64,000 bases of DNA, from positions 1 to 64,000 of the forward strand of contig JAUIBR010000016.1 of the NCBI GenBank assembly GCA_030427705.1, given 5' to 3'. Below the pieces are notes generated by a model. It saw only the letters and a program-made list of their open reading frames with translations, was not told the origin of the DNA and ran no database searches. Source of the stretch: a bacterium. Its GTDB lineage: Bacteria > Myxococcota_A > Bradymonadia > Bradymonadales > Bradymonadaceae. This document shows, in pieces, positions 25,337 through 33,665 of this stretch; the first letter of the stretch is position 1; every line of letters starts with the position of its first letter. The position numbers and the translations under genes were made by a program.

Positions 25337-26146
25337 ATGATGCGAGTTGGATTACTTGTCATCGTCCTGTTTTTGGTTGGGTGTTCTGCGGCAAAGTCCG
25401 CGGTTAACGACGCGCGTGAAGCGATGGTCGACGCGACGGCTGCGGTGGCAATCGGCGACGTGGGGACTGCCACGGCCAAGTGCGGCGAGTCGCTCAACTA
25501 CCTGAGAGATTTGCGGCAAAACGACCCGGACGCGTACGAGACGGAATTGGTCGATGATAAACCTGTCGGCACGCATTTTCGTGACCTGCAGAAATCAATG
25601 GCAGACTCGCTCCAGACGTATCGGGACTCGCTTATCGAGGGAGTTGTTGAGGGTGACGTGAATCCAACCGACCTGAAGGGCCTATGGATGAACTGCACTG
25701 AGGGCGGCGCGCCACCTGACTATACCGAAGAGATCGACTCTGCGATCGGCAACCGTGACACCTGGATTGCCGAAAACTACATCGGTCTGAAGTGCAAGAT
25801 TAAGGACGGTGACCCGTATATCTGCGAGTCGCTTGCGGAGGCCTTGTCGGACCGTTGTCCGTCGTCGAAGTTCAAATCGACCGATGCCGTTCCCGTCGAG
25901 TTTGACGAGGTCGTTGCGGTTGATGGTGAGGTCGGAAATCCCGCCTACCTCAATAATATCTGGCCTGGAAAGTTGGACCTGAAGCTGACGTTTTCGAGTC
26001 CTGTTGGTGCGTGGTCTGGCGAGGTCGAAACCTCGGCCGTCGGGTTTCCACCGAGTCGCGTCGAGCAGAGCGAGGCCACTGAAGAATTCCAAGACTACGT
26101 CGAAGCGATGGCCCAGAAGCTCGCCAAAAACATGCCTGACTGTTGA
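25337..26146 (+). CDS. Lipoprotein of unknown function
   Basis: A 269-residue product with a short signal peptide and lipobox LVGC (Cys16), followed by an alpha-helical region (SAVNDAREAMVDATAAVAIGD) of heptad-like Ala/Asp pattern and later Cys residues (KCGES, MNCTEG, LKCKIKDGDPYICE, DRC, PDC). The regular Cys pattern suggests disulfides in the periplasm or on the surface. No family is recognised. The start has two adjacent ATGs; GGAG lies 5 bases before the first. The helicase gene follows 39 nt downstream on the same strand. Confidence 0.7.
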   Translation: MMRVGLLVIVLFLVGCSAAKSAVNDAREAMVDATAAVAIGDVGTATAKCGESLNYLRDLRQNDPDAYETELVDDKPVGTHFRDLQKSMADSLQTYRDSLIEGVVEGDVNPTDLKGLWMNCTEGGAPPDYTEEIDSAIGNRDTWIAENYIGLKCKIKDGDPYICESLAEALSDRCPSSKFKSTDAVPVEFDEVVAVDGEVGNPAYLNNIWPGKLDLKLTFSSPVGAWSGEVETSAVGFPPSRVEQSEATEEFQDYVEAMAQKLAKNMPDC

Positions 26147-26185
26147 GCACTCGCCGCCGCGCCCCAATCGTGGTAGCACCGGCGC

Positions 26186-28714
26186 ATGTCTGACGTACCC
26201 ACACTTACAGAACGAATTCCCGACCACGAAGCCGACGCCGATGAGCTGTTCGATATCTTCGTGGAATGGACGGTCGACCGAGGCTTCGAGCTTTATGACG
26301 CTCAAGAAGAAGCCATCTTGGAGATCTTTGCCGAGAACCACGTCATCCTGAATACGCCTACGGGCAGCGGGAAATCGTTGGTCGCGTTGGCGATGCATTT
26401 CTTCAGTTTCGCGACGGGTCGTCGCTCGTATTACACCAGCCCCATCAAGGCCCTGGTGAGCGAGAAGTTCTTCGACCTGTGCCGTGTTTTTGGCGCAGAA
26501 AACGTGGGCATGTACACAGGCGACGCCTCGATTAACCACGGCGCACCGATTGTGTGTTGCACGGCAGAAGTGCTGGCGTCGACGTCGCTGACCGAGGGTT
26601 CGTCCGCCGATATCCAGCATGTTGTCATGGATGAATTCCACTACTACGGCGACCGTGAACGCGGCATCGCGTGGCAGCTTCCGCTGTTGCTGCTGCCCGA
26701 CACGGCGTTCCTTCTGATGTCGGCGACGCTTGGAGATACGACGCATATCTCGGACCAGTTGTACGACCTGACGAATCGAGACGTGGCGTTTGTGACGTCC
26801 GACCAACGGCCGGTTCCGTTGGAGTTCAAGTACAGCGAAGAGCCACTCCTTGAGCGAATCAAAAAGGTCGTCGAGAAGAACCTCGCCCCGGTCTACGTCG
26901 TCAACTTCACGCAGCGTGAATGCGCCGAGCTAGCCCAGTCGCTGACCAGCATCAACTTCTGCACGAAGGAAGAGAAGGAGGCGATCAAACAAGAGCTGAA
27001 AGGCCAGAAGTTCGATACGCCCTATGGCAAGACGGTCCGTAAGTACCTGTCGCACGGGATTGCGCTGCACCACGGCGGCATGCTGCCGAAGTACCGCCTC
27101 TTGGTCGAACGCCTGGCGCAGCTTGGCATGCTCAAGGTCATCACGGGCACGGATACGCTCGGCGTGGGTATCAATCTTCCGCTGCGCACCGTCATCTTCA
27201 CGAAGCTCTGCAAGTATGACGGTGAAAAGGTCCGGCTGTTGAAGGTGCGCGACTTTAAGCAGATTGCGGGTCGTGCGGGGCGAAAGGGTTATGACGACCA
27301 GGGGCTGGTGATTTGCCAGGCGCCCGAGCACGTCATCGAGAACATCAAGATCGACCAGAAGATTGCCGAGAACCCGGGGAAGGCGAAGAAGCTCAAGAAG
27401 AAGTCGCCGCCGGACCGCGGGTACGTGCACTGGGACGAAGAGGTCTTCGATCGTCTGACCCACGACGATGCTGAAGAGCTAAAGTCTCGGTTCGATGTCA
27501 ATCACGGGATGCTACTCAACTTGTTGCAGCGACCCGGGGAGTTGGGCGAGCAGGGCTACCAAACGCTGTTCGACCTCATTGACAAGAGCCATAGCTCGGA
27601 CGGCAAGAAAGAGCGCCTGCGCGACAAGGCGAAGATGCTCTTAGAATCTCTGCAAGAAGCTGACATTATTGAGGTCGTCAGTGACGACGAGATTCCGTTG
27701 GTACGTCTGAATGGCGACCTGCAGCGCGACTTCTCGATCCACCATTCGCTGTCGCTCTTCCTGGTGTTTGCATCGGGTGAGTTGGATGCTGAGGCGCCAG
27801 ACTTTCATCTGCGTTTGTTGAGCTTTGTCGAAGCCATTTTGGAAGACCCGTGGGTTGTCCTGCGACGCCAACAAGACAAAGCGCGAGATGCGAAATACGC
27901 GGAGTTGAAGGCCGAAGGTGTCGAGTACGAAGAATTGAAAGAAAAGCTCGAGGAGGTCACGCATCCGAAACCCGATGCTGACCTGATCTACGCGCTATTC
28001 AATCGCTTCCGCGAAACCCACCCCTGGGTTTCCGGGTTCAATGTTGCGCCGAAGTCGGTCGCACGCGACATGTTTGAGCGCTACAACACCTTCAACGAAT
28101 ACGTTGGTTTGTACGGGCTAGAACGCTCGGAAGGCGTGTTGATGCGGCAGCTCTCGCAAACCTACAAGACGCTTCGTCAGAACGTTCCGGAACAGCTCAA
28201 AACCGAAGCCGTGCATGATATTATCGCGTTCCTTCGCGAGGTGATTGCACGGGCTGATTCGAGCCTTGTCGACGAGTGGGAGCGCATGCGCGACGGCCTG
28301 CCTCGCGAGATGTTCGAAGAGGAAGAGCCGGAAGCGGTGGACGCCGACAAACCGGCGTTCATCTCGCGAATCCGAGCCGAAATCCGTGGCCTTTTGGGTG
28401 CACTGGCAATGGACGAGCTGGAAGAAGCGGCCGGTTTGTTGCGGCAGGTTGCAGGCGATGTCTGGACGCCGATGCGGTTGGAGCGCGAGCTCGCGCCGTT
28501 CTTCGAGGAATACGACCATATCGTCTGGAATCATGACGCACGTTCAAAACGCTTCACGAACATCACCAACTCTGCCCCTGGCGAATGGTCGGTGACGCAG
28601 GTGATATGCGACCCGGAAGGCCACAACGAGTGGTACTTGCAGGGCAGCATCGATGTTCGCGGAAAGACCGAGGAACCAGGGCGCCTGATTGCGCTGGACT
28701 ATCTGGGAAGTTGA
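26186..28714 (+). CDS. DEAD/DEAH-box helicase with DUF3516 C-terminal region (Ski2-like)
   Basis: An 842-residue superfamily 2 helicase. Motif I PTGSGKS (58-64), motif Ia TSPIKALVSEKF, motif II DEFH (149-152), motif III SAT (LLMSATLGD), motif V GTDTLGVGINLP and motif VI QIAGRAGRKGYD are all present. The C-terminal 380 residues are a helical region of the DUF3516 type that follows such helicases in Actinobacteria and some Proteobacteria. The motif VI sequence groups it with Ski2/HelY RNA helicases; a role in RNA turnover or ribosome assembly is inferred. ATG start with poor Shine-Dalgarno. The gene end is followed by palindromic repeat element A. Confidence 0.93.
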   Translation: MSDVPTLTERIPDHEADADELFDIFVEWTVDRGFELYDAQEEAILEIFAENHVILNTPTGSGKSLVALAMHFFSFATGRRSYYTSPIKALVSEKFFDLCRVFGAENVGMYTGDASINHGAPIVCCTAEVLASTSLTEGSSADIQHVVMDEFHYYGDRERGIAWQLPLLLLPDTAFLLMSATLGDTTHISDQLYDLTNRDVAFVTSDQRPVPLEFKYSEEPLLERIKKVVEKNLAPVYVVNFTQRECAELAQSLTSINFCTKEEKEAIKQELKGQKFDTPYGKTVRKYLSHGIALHHGGMLPKYRLLVERLAQLGMLKVITGTDTLGVGINLPLRTVIFTKLCKYDGEKVRLLKVRDFKQIAGRAGRKGYDDQGLVICQAPEHVIENIKIDQKIAENPGKAKKLKKKSPPDRGYVHWDEEVFDRLTHDDAEELKSRFDVNHGMLLNLLQRPGELGEQGYQTLFDLIDKSHSSDGKKERLRDKAKMLLESLQEADIIEVVSDDEIPLVRLNGDLQRDFSIHHSLSLFLVFASGELDAEAPDFHLRLLSFVEAILEDPWVVLRRQQDKARDAKYAELKAEGVEYEELKEKLEEVTHPKPDADLIYALFNRFRETHPWVSGFNVAPKSVARDMFERYNTFNEYVGLYGLERSEGVLMRQLSQTYKTLRQNVPEQLKTEAVHDIIAFLREVIARADSSLVDEWERMRDGLPREMFEEEEPEAVDADKPAFISRIRAEIRGLLGALAMDELEEAAGLLRQVAGDVWTPMRLERELAPFFEEYDHIVWNHDARSKRFTNITNSAPGEWSVTQVICDPEGHNEWYLQGSIDVRGKTEEPGRLIALDYLGS

Positions 28715-28747
28715 ATTGTGTGGGCCGTGTGTTGATTTGGCGTCTCC

Positions 28748-28875
28748 TTCCACAGATTTCTCAGATTTGAACACAGATTCACGCAGATTTTTTTGGGTCA
28801 AATACGGGCGAATTGCCACAAAACCGACCTAAGCGAATCAGGGAAAATCTGATCCCATCTGTGAAATCTGTGGAA
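28748..28875. repeat. Dispersed palindromic repeat element A (CACAGA family)
   Basis: A 128-bp intergenic element with perfect 13-bp terminal inverted repeats: TTCCACAGATTTC (28748-28760) and GAAATCTGTGGAA (28863-28875). Each arm contains several CACAGATT-type units about 11-12 bp apart. Element B at 52622 shares the same outer sequence and much of the arm, and element C at 53866 is a divergent relative. It lies between the convergent helicase and PLD genes. Confidence 0.75.
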
Positions 28876-28889
28876 AGAACACCCGAATC

Positions 28890-29567
28890 CTAAGGTGCCG
28901 AGAACTCGCGCAATAGCTTTGTGAATTCGTTCATGAAGGGTTCGACCAATCGCGGGTCGTCAGTCACCAAGATGTTCTCCTCATTGAACTCCGCCGCAGA
29001 CCGCGTCCAGTTGTAGCTGCCAGTCAGCAAGGTTGTGCGGTCGAAGATCGCGAACTTGTGGTGCATGTGTTTGTCCGTCCGGTCGACGAATACGGTGATG
29101 CCAATCTCGGCGAGTCGGTCGATGTCTGAACCGCGGTCCTCGGACTTATCGTTGTCGGTCAAAATCTGGACCTGAACACCGCGTCGGTACGCGTCGATGA
29201 TGGCGTCGGTAATCTGGTTGTCGGTGATGGTGAACACGCAGATATCGATGCGCTGATTCGCACCGCCAATCAAACCAATAATCGCATCGCGAGGCTTTTC
29301 GCCCGGACTGAAGTAGGCCGAGGATTTGTAGGTCGCCTGCGGTGAATCCAGCGCCTTCGATACTTCTTCCAACCAGTCGATCAGCAGCCCGTCGTCGTGA
29401 ACCTCGGCGTGTTCACGTGCGATCGAAAATGCGTGGCTCCGCAATGTCGTGCGGTCAGCATCGCTTAGGTTTAGGTCGTCGATGCGACCGCGAAGTGCCT
29501 TACGTTCAGCGCGGCTTAGCCGCAGGTCGTCGAGGGATTGGCGAAGGAATGTATCAAACTCATTCAT
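28890..29567 (-). CDS. Phospholipase D-like protein with a single HKD motif
   Basis: A 225-residue protein with one PLD catalytic motif: HMHHKFAIFDRTTLLTGSYNW, i.e. H-x-K-x4-D followed by GS-N, with Asn/Glu residues after it (EFNEENILV). Single-HKD proteins of this size act as dimers, as in bacterial Nuc and mitochondrial PLD6-type enzymes, which cut nucleic acids or phosphodiester lipids. The N-terminal 90 residues are helical and charged and not typical of Nuc. There is no signal peptide, so it should be cytosolic. ATG at 29567 is preferred over a TTG at 29636. The substrate is not predictable. Confidence 0.82.
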   Translation of the reverse strand: MNEFDTFLRQSLDDLRLSRAERKALRGRIDDLNLSDADRTTLRSHAFSIAREHAEVHDDGLLIDWLEEVSKALDSPQATYKSSAYFSPGEKPRDAIIGLIGGANQRIDICVFTITDNQITDAIIDAYRRGVQVQILTDNDKSEDRGSDIDRLAEIGITVFVDRTDKHMHHKFAIFDRTTLLTGSYNWTRSAAEFNEENILVTDDPRLVEPFMNEFTKLLREFSAP

Positions 29568-29808
29568 CAGAGTGTCTGTCGACTGGGGAGGTTTTAGGAG
29601 GTCGCCGAGATTATCGCAGAGGCTCCGAAGGTCCAAGAGGCACGCCGAGAGAAATTGTTTTTCTCCTGAGCCTCCGTCAACTCCGGAGCCTCGGCGATTA
29701 TCTCGTTCCCCTCTTCCAGCCTCCCCACAGCTTTCAGAAGCTATCAGATGATCTTTGGACGCAAATCAGGCATAGAAACGACGCTCACGAAACCGACCAG
29801 GTGTAACG

Positions 29809-32800
29809 ATGAAACGCACGTTTCTGCTCTTCTTTGTAGCGCTCCTTTTCTCGACCATTCCGGGCTGTGATTGCTCGGACACGACGGGACAAGAGAGTAA
29901 CAACCGCGCCAACAACGAAAACAACATCGACGTCGACATGCCAGCTGATCAGAACGAAGGCTGCGCGCAATGCCGAACCGACCAGGAATGTGTCGAGACA
30001 CCATCAGGAATCTCGGAATGTCGCTGCCCTGCAGGTACCAGCGATGAAGACGGTGTCTGCACGCAAGACACGAGGTGCACGCCGACCACCTGCAACGAGC
30101 ACGGCAGCTGCATGGACGCCGACGACGGGCCTGAATGCGCCTGCGAGCTCGGTTGGGCTGGCAGGTTCTGCGGCGAATGCGACGCAGTCAACGGGTGGAT
30201 TCCAGACGGGCAGGGCGGCTGCACAGACGACCCATGCTCAACGCTCGACTGTGGTCCACGCGTCTGCCAGGTCACCGACGGAACACCCGAATGCGCATGC
30301 CCCGCAGGCACGCACGACGACGGAATGGGCGGCTGCGAAGACGACCAGGAGTGCACGCCAACCACCTGCAATGGTCAGGGGACCTGCGATGATTCAGGCG
30401 ACGTTCCGACCTGCACCTGCAACGAAGGCTGGGAGGCTCCGAACTGCCAAATGTGCGACGAGGCAAACGGCTATCACGCAGACGGAATGGGCGGATGCAC
30501 CACCGACCCCTGCCTTCCAAATCCATGCACGGACGCCAACGCAAGTGTTTGCGCGGCCAACGGGACGGACTTCGTCTGCTCATGCGACCCAGGCTACCAC
30601 GACGAGCAAGGCACATGCGTCATCGACGAAGTTTGCGTCGCCGACTCATGCAGCATGCAGGGAACGTGTGACGACTCGACGGGCGTCATCGCGTGCATGT
30701 GCAACCCTGGATACACTGGCCCCGATTGTTCCGCCTGTGATGCCGTCGCTGGCTATCACCCAGACGGAATGGGCGGTTGCACGACCGACCCCTGCCTACC
30801 GAATCCCTGCACGACCATCGCCAACAAGACGCAATGTGTGGCTCAAGGCATGGCGTTCCAATGTGAATGCGCGGCGGGGTACCACCCGGACGGCCAGGGC
30901 GGCTGCTCGGACGACCCATGCGTGCCCGACCTTTGCGCTGCGCAAAATCAGGCGTGCCGCGTCACCAACAACATGCCCGAGTGCTACACCCCGACCTGCA
31001 ACGACAACAATCCATGTACCGACGACACCCTGGTAAACGGCTCGTGTGTCTACACGCCAGTGACGGACGGAAGTGCATGCTCGACCGGGCTTTGCCAAAC
31101 GGGCGAGGTCTGCACGTCGGGCGTGTGCGGTGGCGGCATGGCGTTGGCCTGCGATGACGCCAATCCATGTACAGATGACAGCTGTAATCCAACGACGGGT
31201 TGCGTGTTCACAAACGATGACACCAACGTCCCAGACGACGGCATCGCGTGCACAACTGACACCTGTTCTGGCGGGTTCGCCAGCAACACGAACGACAACG
31301 CTAACTGCGACGATGGGCAGTTCTGCACCGGCGTCGAGGTCTGCGCGCCAAGTGACCCCAATGCGGATGCACAAGGTTGCCTGGTCACAAGCGTTCCAGT
31401 GGCGCCACCAAACCCAGGACCATGTGCAACCTACGGCGCATGCGACGAGGTAAACGACAACTTCCCATTGAACACATTGGGGGCCGGGCAGTCATGCAAC
31501 GACGGGGTTTGGTGCACGATAGGTGACACCTGTAATGCATCCGGTCAGTGCGCTGGAACGCCCACCGCAAGCTGCGGAAACCCGTCTACCGGCGAGTGTA
31601 CAACGACGACGCCGATTGGCTCGACGATTGAGATATCGACCTCGACATTAACGACCAATATCACGGTCAACGGCCAACCTCTGTCGAGCATTACGGGGTC
31701 AGAATCAACGCAAAACAATATCTACGCCGTCGATGTGAATACGGGTACACGCCACACGTTGGCCTATTGGTATCACACGAACTCGGGCCTCAATATCACG
31801 TACGCTGACCGCGTCGTGGCGGGTGTCTACGACATTCTCTATCGTCGGGCATCGACGGGTTCAGCTGATGCATATGTTTATGTGACCGATGCGAATGACG
31901 CGCTGCCAAACGGCGTCACTTACCTTGAGAAGGGGCGCGTGATTAACGCTGGCGCGCAGACGTTGGACCTGGACATCCCCACGACCGACCTCACCACCAA
32001 TATCACTGTCAATGGTCAGCCCCTGTCGAGTGTCACAGGCTCGGAATCCACGCAGAATAACATCTACGCGGTGGACCCAGAGACCGGTACTCGGCATACG
32101 CTAGCCTACTGGTATCACACCAGTTCTGGCCTCAATATCACGTACGCTGACTCCATCGTTTCCGGGACCTATGACATCCTGTTCCGTCGTGCCTCCACTG
32201 GGTCGGCTGATGCTTACGTCTACGTGACGGATGCGAATGATGCGCTTCCCAACGGGGTCACGTATCTGCAAAAGAACGTGACAATTTCGGGGGCTGCGGA
32301 GTCGCTGAACATCGACATTCCGACGGCAACACTTTCCACGAACATAACGGTCAACGGTGCTGCGTTGAGCACGGTTACCGGCTCAGAATCTACGCAGAAC
32401 AACTTGTACGCGGTCGACAAGGATACCGGCACGCGGCACACGATCGCATACTGGTACCACACCAACTCAGGCCTCAACATCACCTACGCGGACGCGTTGG
32501 TCGCGGGTACGTACGATATTCTGTATCGCCGCGCCTCGACGGGAAGCGAGGACGCGTACGTCTATGTGACGGATGTCAACGATGCTCTGCCCAATGGCGT
32601 CTACTACGTCCAGAAGGATGTGGTCGTCTCGGCGGGTTCGCAGACCTTGAATATCGACATTCCAACGACCACCGTGAACACGGTTATCACCGTCGATGGC
32701 GCGCCGTTAGCGAATATCACGGGCTCAGAGTCTACGCAGAACAATATCTACGCAGTAAACCGTGACACCGGCACTCGGCATACGTTGGCCTACTGGTATC

Positions 32801-33660
32801 ACACCAATTCCGGGCTCAATATCACCTACGCAGACTCGGTGATTTCGGGGAACTACGACATTTTGTATCGCCGAGCGTCAACCGGCTCTGCGGACGCTTA
32901 CGTTTATGTCACGGATGCCAATGATGCCCTTCCCAACGGCGTCATATTATTGCAAGAAAATGTCAACATATCGGGTGCGGCAGACACTGTTAACATCGAT
33001 ATTCCGGTCGCAACTCCGACCGTGAACATTACCGTTAGCGGATCGCCATTGAGCTCTATCTCGGGCTCAGAATCGACGCAGAACAATATCTACGCGGTTC
33101 ACACGGAAACGGGAACACGACACACCTTGGCCTACTGGTACCACACCAATTCCGGGCTAAACATCACCTACGCTGACCGGCTCATTGCGGGAACCTACGA
33201 TATTTTGTACCGGCGCGCGTCGACGGGGAGCGAAGATTCGTATGTTTATGTGACCGACAGTAACGACGCGCTACCGAACTCGGTGATTGTGCTGCAACAA
33301 AACGTGGTCGTTCCAGCTGGGGCGCAGTCGATCGACGCGGACCTGCCCGAGATTGGGTATCTGGTCGATATCACGGTCAACGGTGGTGCGTTGAGTCAGA
33401 TAACAGGCAGCGAATCGACGCAAAACAACCTGTACCTGGTCCCTCGAAGTACCGGGACTCGCCATACTGCGGCGTATTGGTATCACACAAACTCAGGCTT
33501 AAACCTGACGCACGGCGAGCGATTCATCGAGGGTGTCTATGATGTCCTCTACCGCCGAGCGTCCACGGGTTCAGCCGACGCCTATGTGTACGTCACCGAT
33601 GCGAATGACGCGCTGCCAAACGGCGTGACCTACGTCGCACAGTGTGTCCTATTGGATTGA
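29809..33660 (+). CDS. Giant modular lipoprotein: EGF-like Cys-rich half plus six 114-residue modules (paralogue A)
   Basis: A 1283-residue surface protein. After a signal peptide with lipobox IPGC and an Asn/acidic linker, residues about 40-600 form Cys-rich EGF-like units (for example CTPTTCNEHGSCMDADD and CNEGWEAPNCQMCD, GYHPDGMGGCTTDPCLPNPC) and then C-x-DD-x-C units (CTDDSCNPTTGC, CDDGQFC). From about residue 610 six modules of exactly 114 residues follow, each with an ITVNG opening, GSESTQNN, TGTRHTLAYWYHTNSGLN, GxYDILYRRASTGS and YVTDANDALPNG. The last module differs in framework (YLVDITVNGGALSQ, ERFIEG) and ends in TYVAQCVLLD. I do not recognise the module; a beta-sandwich binding unit is a guess. 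The paralogue follows 5 bases after the stop. Surface adhesion or prey/particle recognition is an inference. Confidence 0.85.
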   Translation: MKRTFLLFFVALLFSTIPGCDCSDTTGQESNNRANNENNIDVDMPADQNEGCAQCRTDQECVETPSGISECRCPAGTSDEDGVCTQDTRCTPTTCNEHGSCMDADDGPECACELGWAGRFCGECDAVNGWIPDGQGGCTDDPCSTLDCGPRVCQVTDGTPECACPAGTHDDGMGGCEDDQECTPTTCNGQGTCDDSGDVPTCTCNEGWEAPNCQMCDEANGYHADGMGGCTTDPCLPNPCTDANASVCAANGTDFVCSCDPGYHDEQGTCVIDEVCVADSCSMQGTCDDSTGVIACMCNPGYTGPDCSACDAVAGYHPDGMGGCTTDPCLPNPCTTIANKTQCVAQGMAFQCECAAGYHPDGQGGCSDDPCVPDLCAAQNQACRVTNNMPECYTPTCNDNNPCTDDTLVNGSCVYTPVTDGSACSTGLCQTGEVCTSGVCGGGMALACDDANPCTDDSCNPTTGCVFTNDDTNVPDDGIACTTDTCSGGFASNTNDNANCDDGQFCTGVEVCAPSDPNADAQGCLVTSVPVAPPNPGPCATYGACDEVNDNFPLNTLGAGQSCNDGVWCTIGDTCNASGQCAGTPTASCGNPSTGECTTTTPIGSTIEISTSTLTTNITVNGQPLSSITGSESTQNNIYAVDVNTGTRHTLAYWYHTNSGLNITYADRVVAGVYDILYRRASTGSADAYVYVTDANDALPNGVTYLEKGRVINAGAQTLDLDIPTTDLTTNITVNGQPLSSVTGSESTQNNIYAVDPETGTRHTLAYWYHTSSGLNITYADSIVSGTYDILFRRASTGSADAYVYVTDANDALPNGVTYLQKNVTISGAAESLNIDIPTATLSTNITVNGAALSTVTGSESTQNNLYAVDKDTGTRHTIAYWYHTNSGLNITYADALVAGTYDILYRRASTGSEDAYVYVTDVNDALPNGVYYVQKDVVVSAGSQTLNIDIPTTTVNTVITVDGAPLANITGSESTQNNIYAVNRDTGTRHTLAYWYHTNSGLNITYADSVISGNYDILYRRASTGSADAYVYVTDANDALPNGVILLQENVNISGAADTVNIDIPVATPTVNITVSGSPLSSISGSESTQNNIYAVHTETGTRHTLAYWYHTNSGLNITYADRLIAGTYDILYRRASTGSEDSYVYVTDSNDALPNSVIVLQQNVVVPAGAQSIDADLPEIGYLVDITVNGGALSQITGSESTQNNLYLVPRSTGTRHTAAYWYHTNSGLNLTHGERFIEGVYDVLYRRASTGSADAYVYVTDANDALPNGVTYVAQCVLLD
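31624..33657 (+). repeat. Six in-phase 342-bp coding repeats (paralogue A)
   Basis: Equivalent points in the six modules (the codon before the ITVNG-type motif) lie at 31654, 31996, 32338, 32680, 33022 and 33364, so the period is exactly 342 bp with no indel. Synonymous positions vary widely between copies, so this is not a fresh DNA duplication; the amino-acid cassettes are kept the same. Confidence 0.9.
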
Positions 33661-33665
33661 TGAAT

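Noticed and set aside
25682-26806. A 374-codon minus-strand open frame across the lipoprotein and helicase genes
   Set aside because: It overlaps two well-supported genes on the other strand and shows Arg/His/Val-rich shadow composition.
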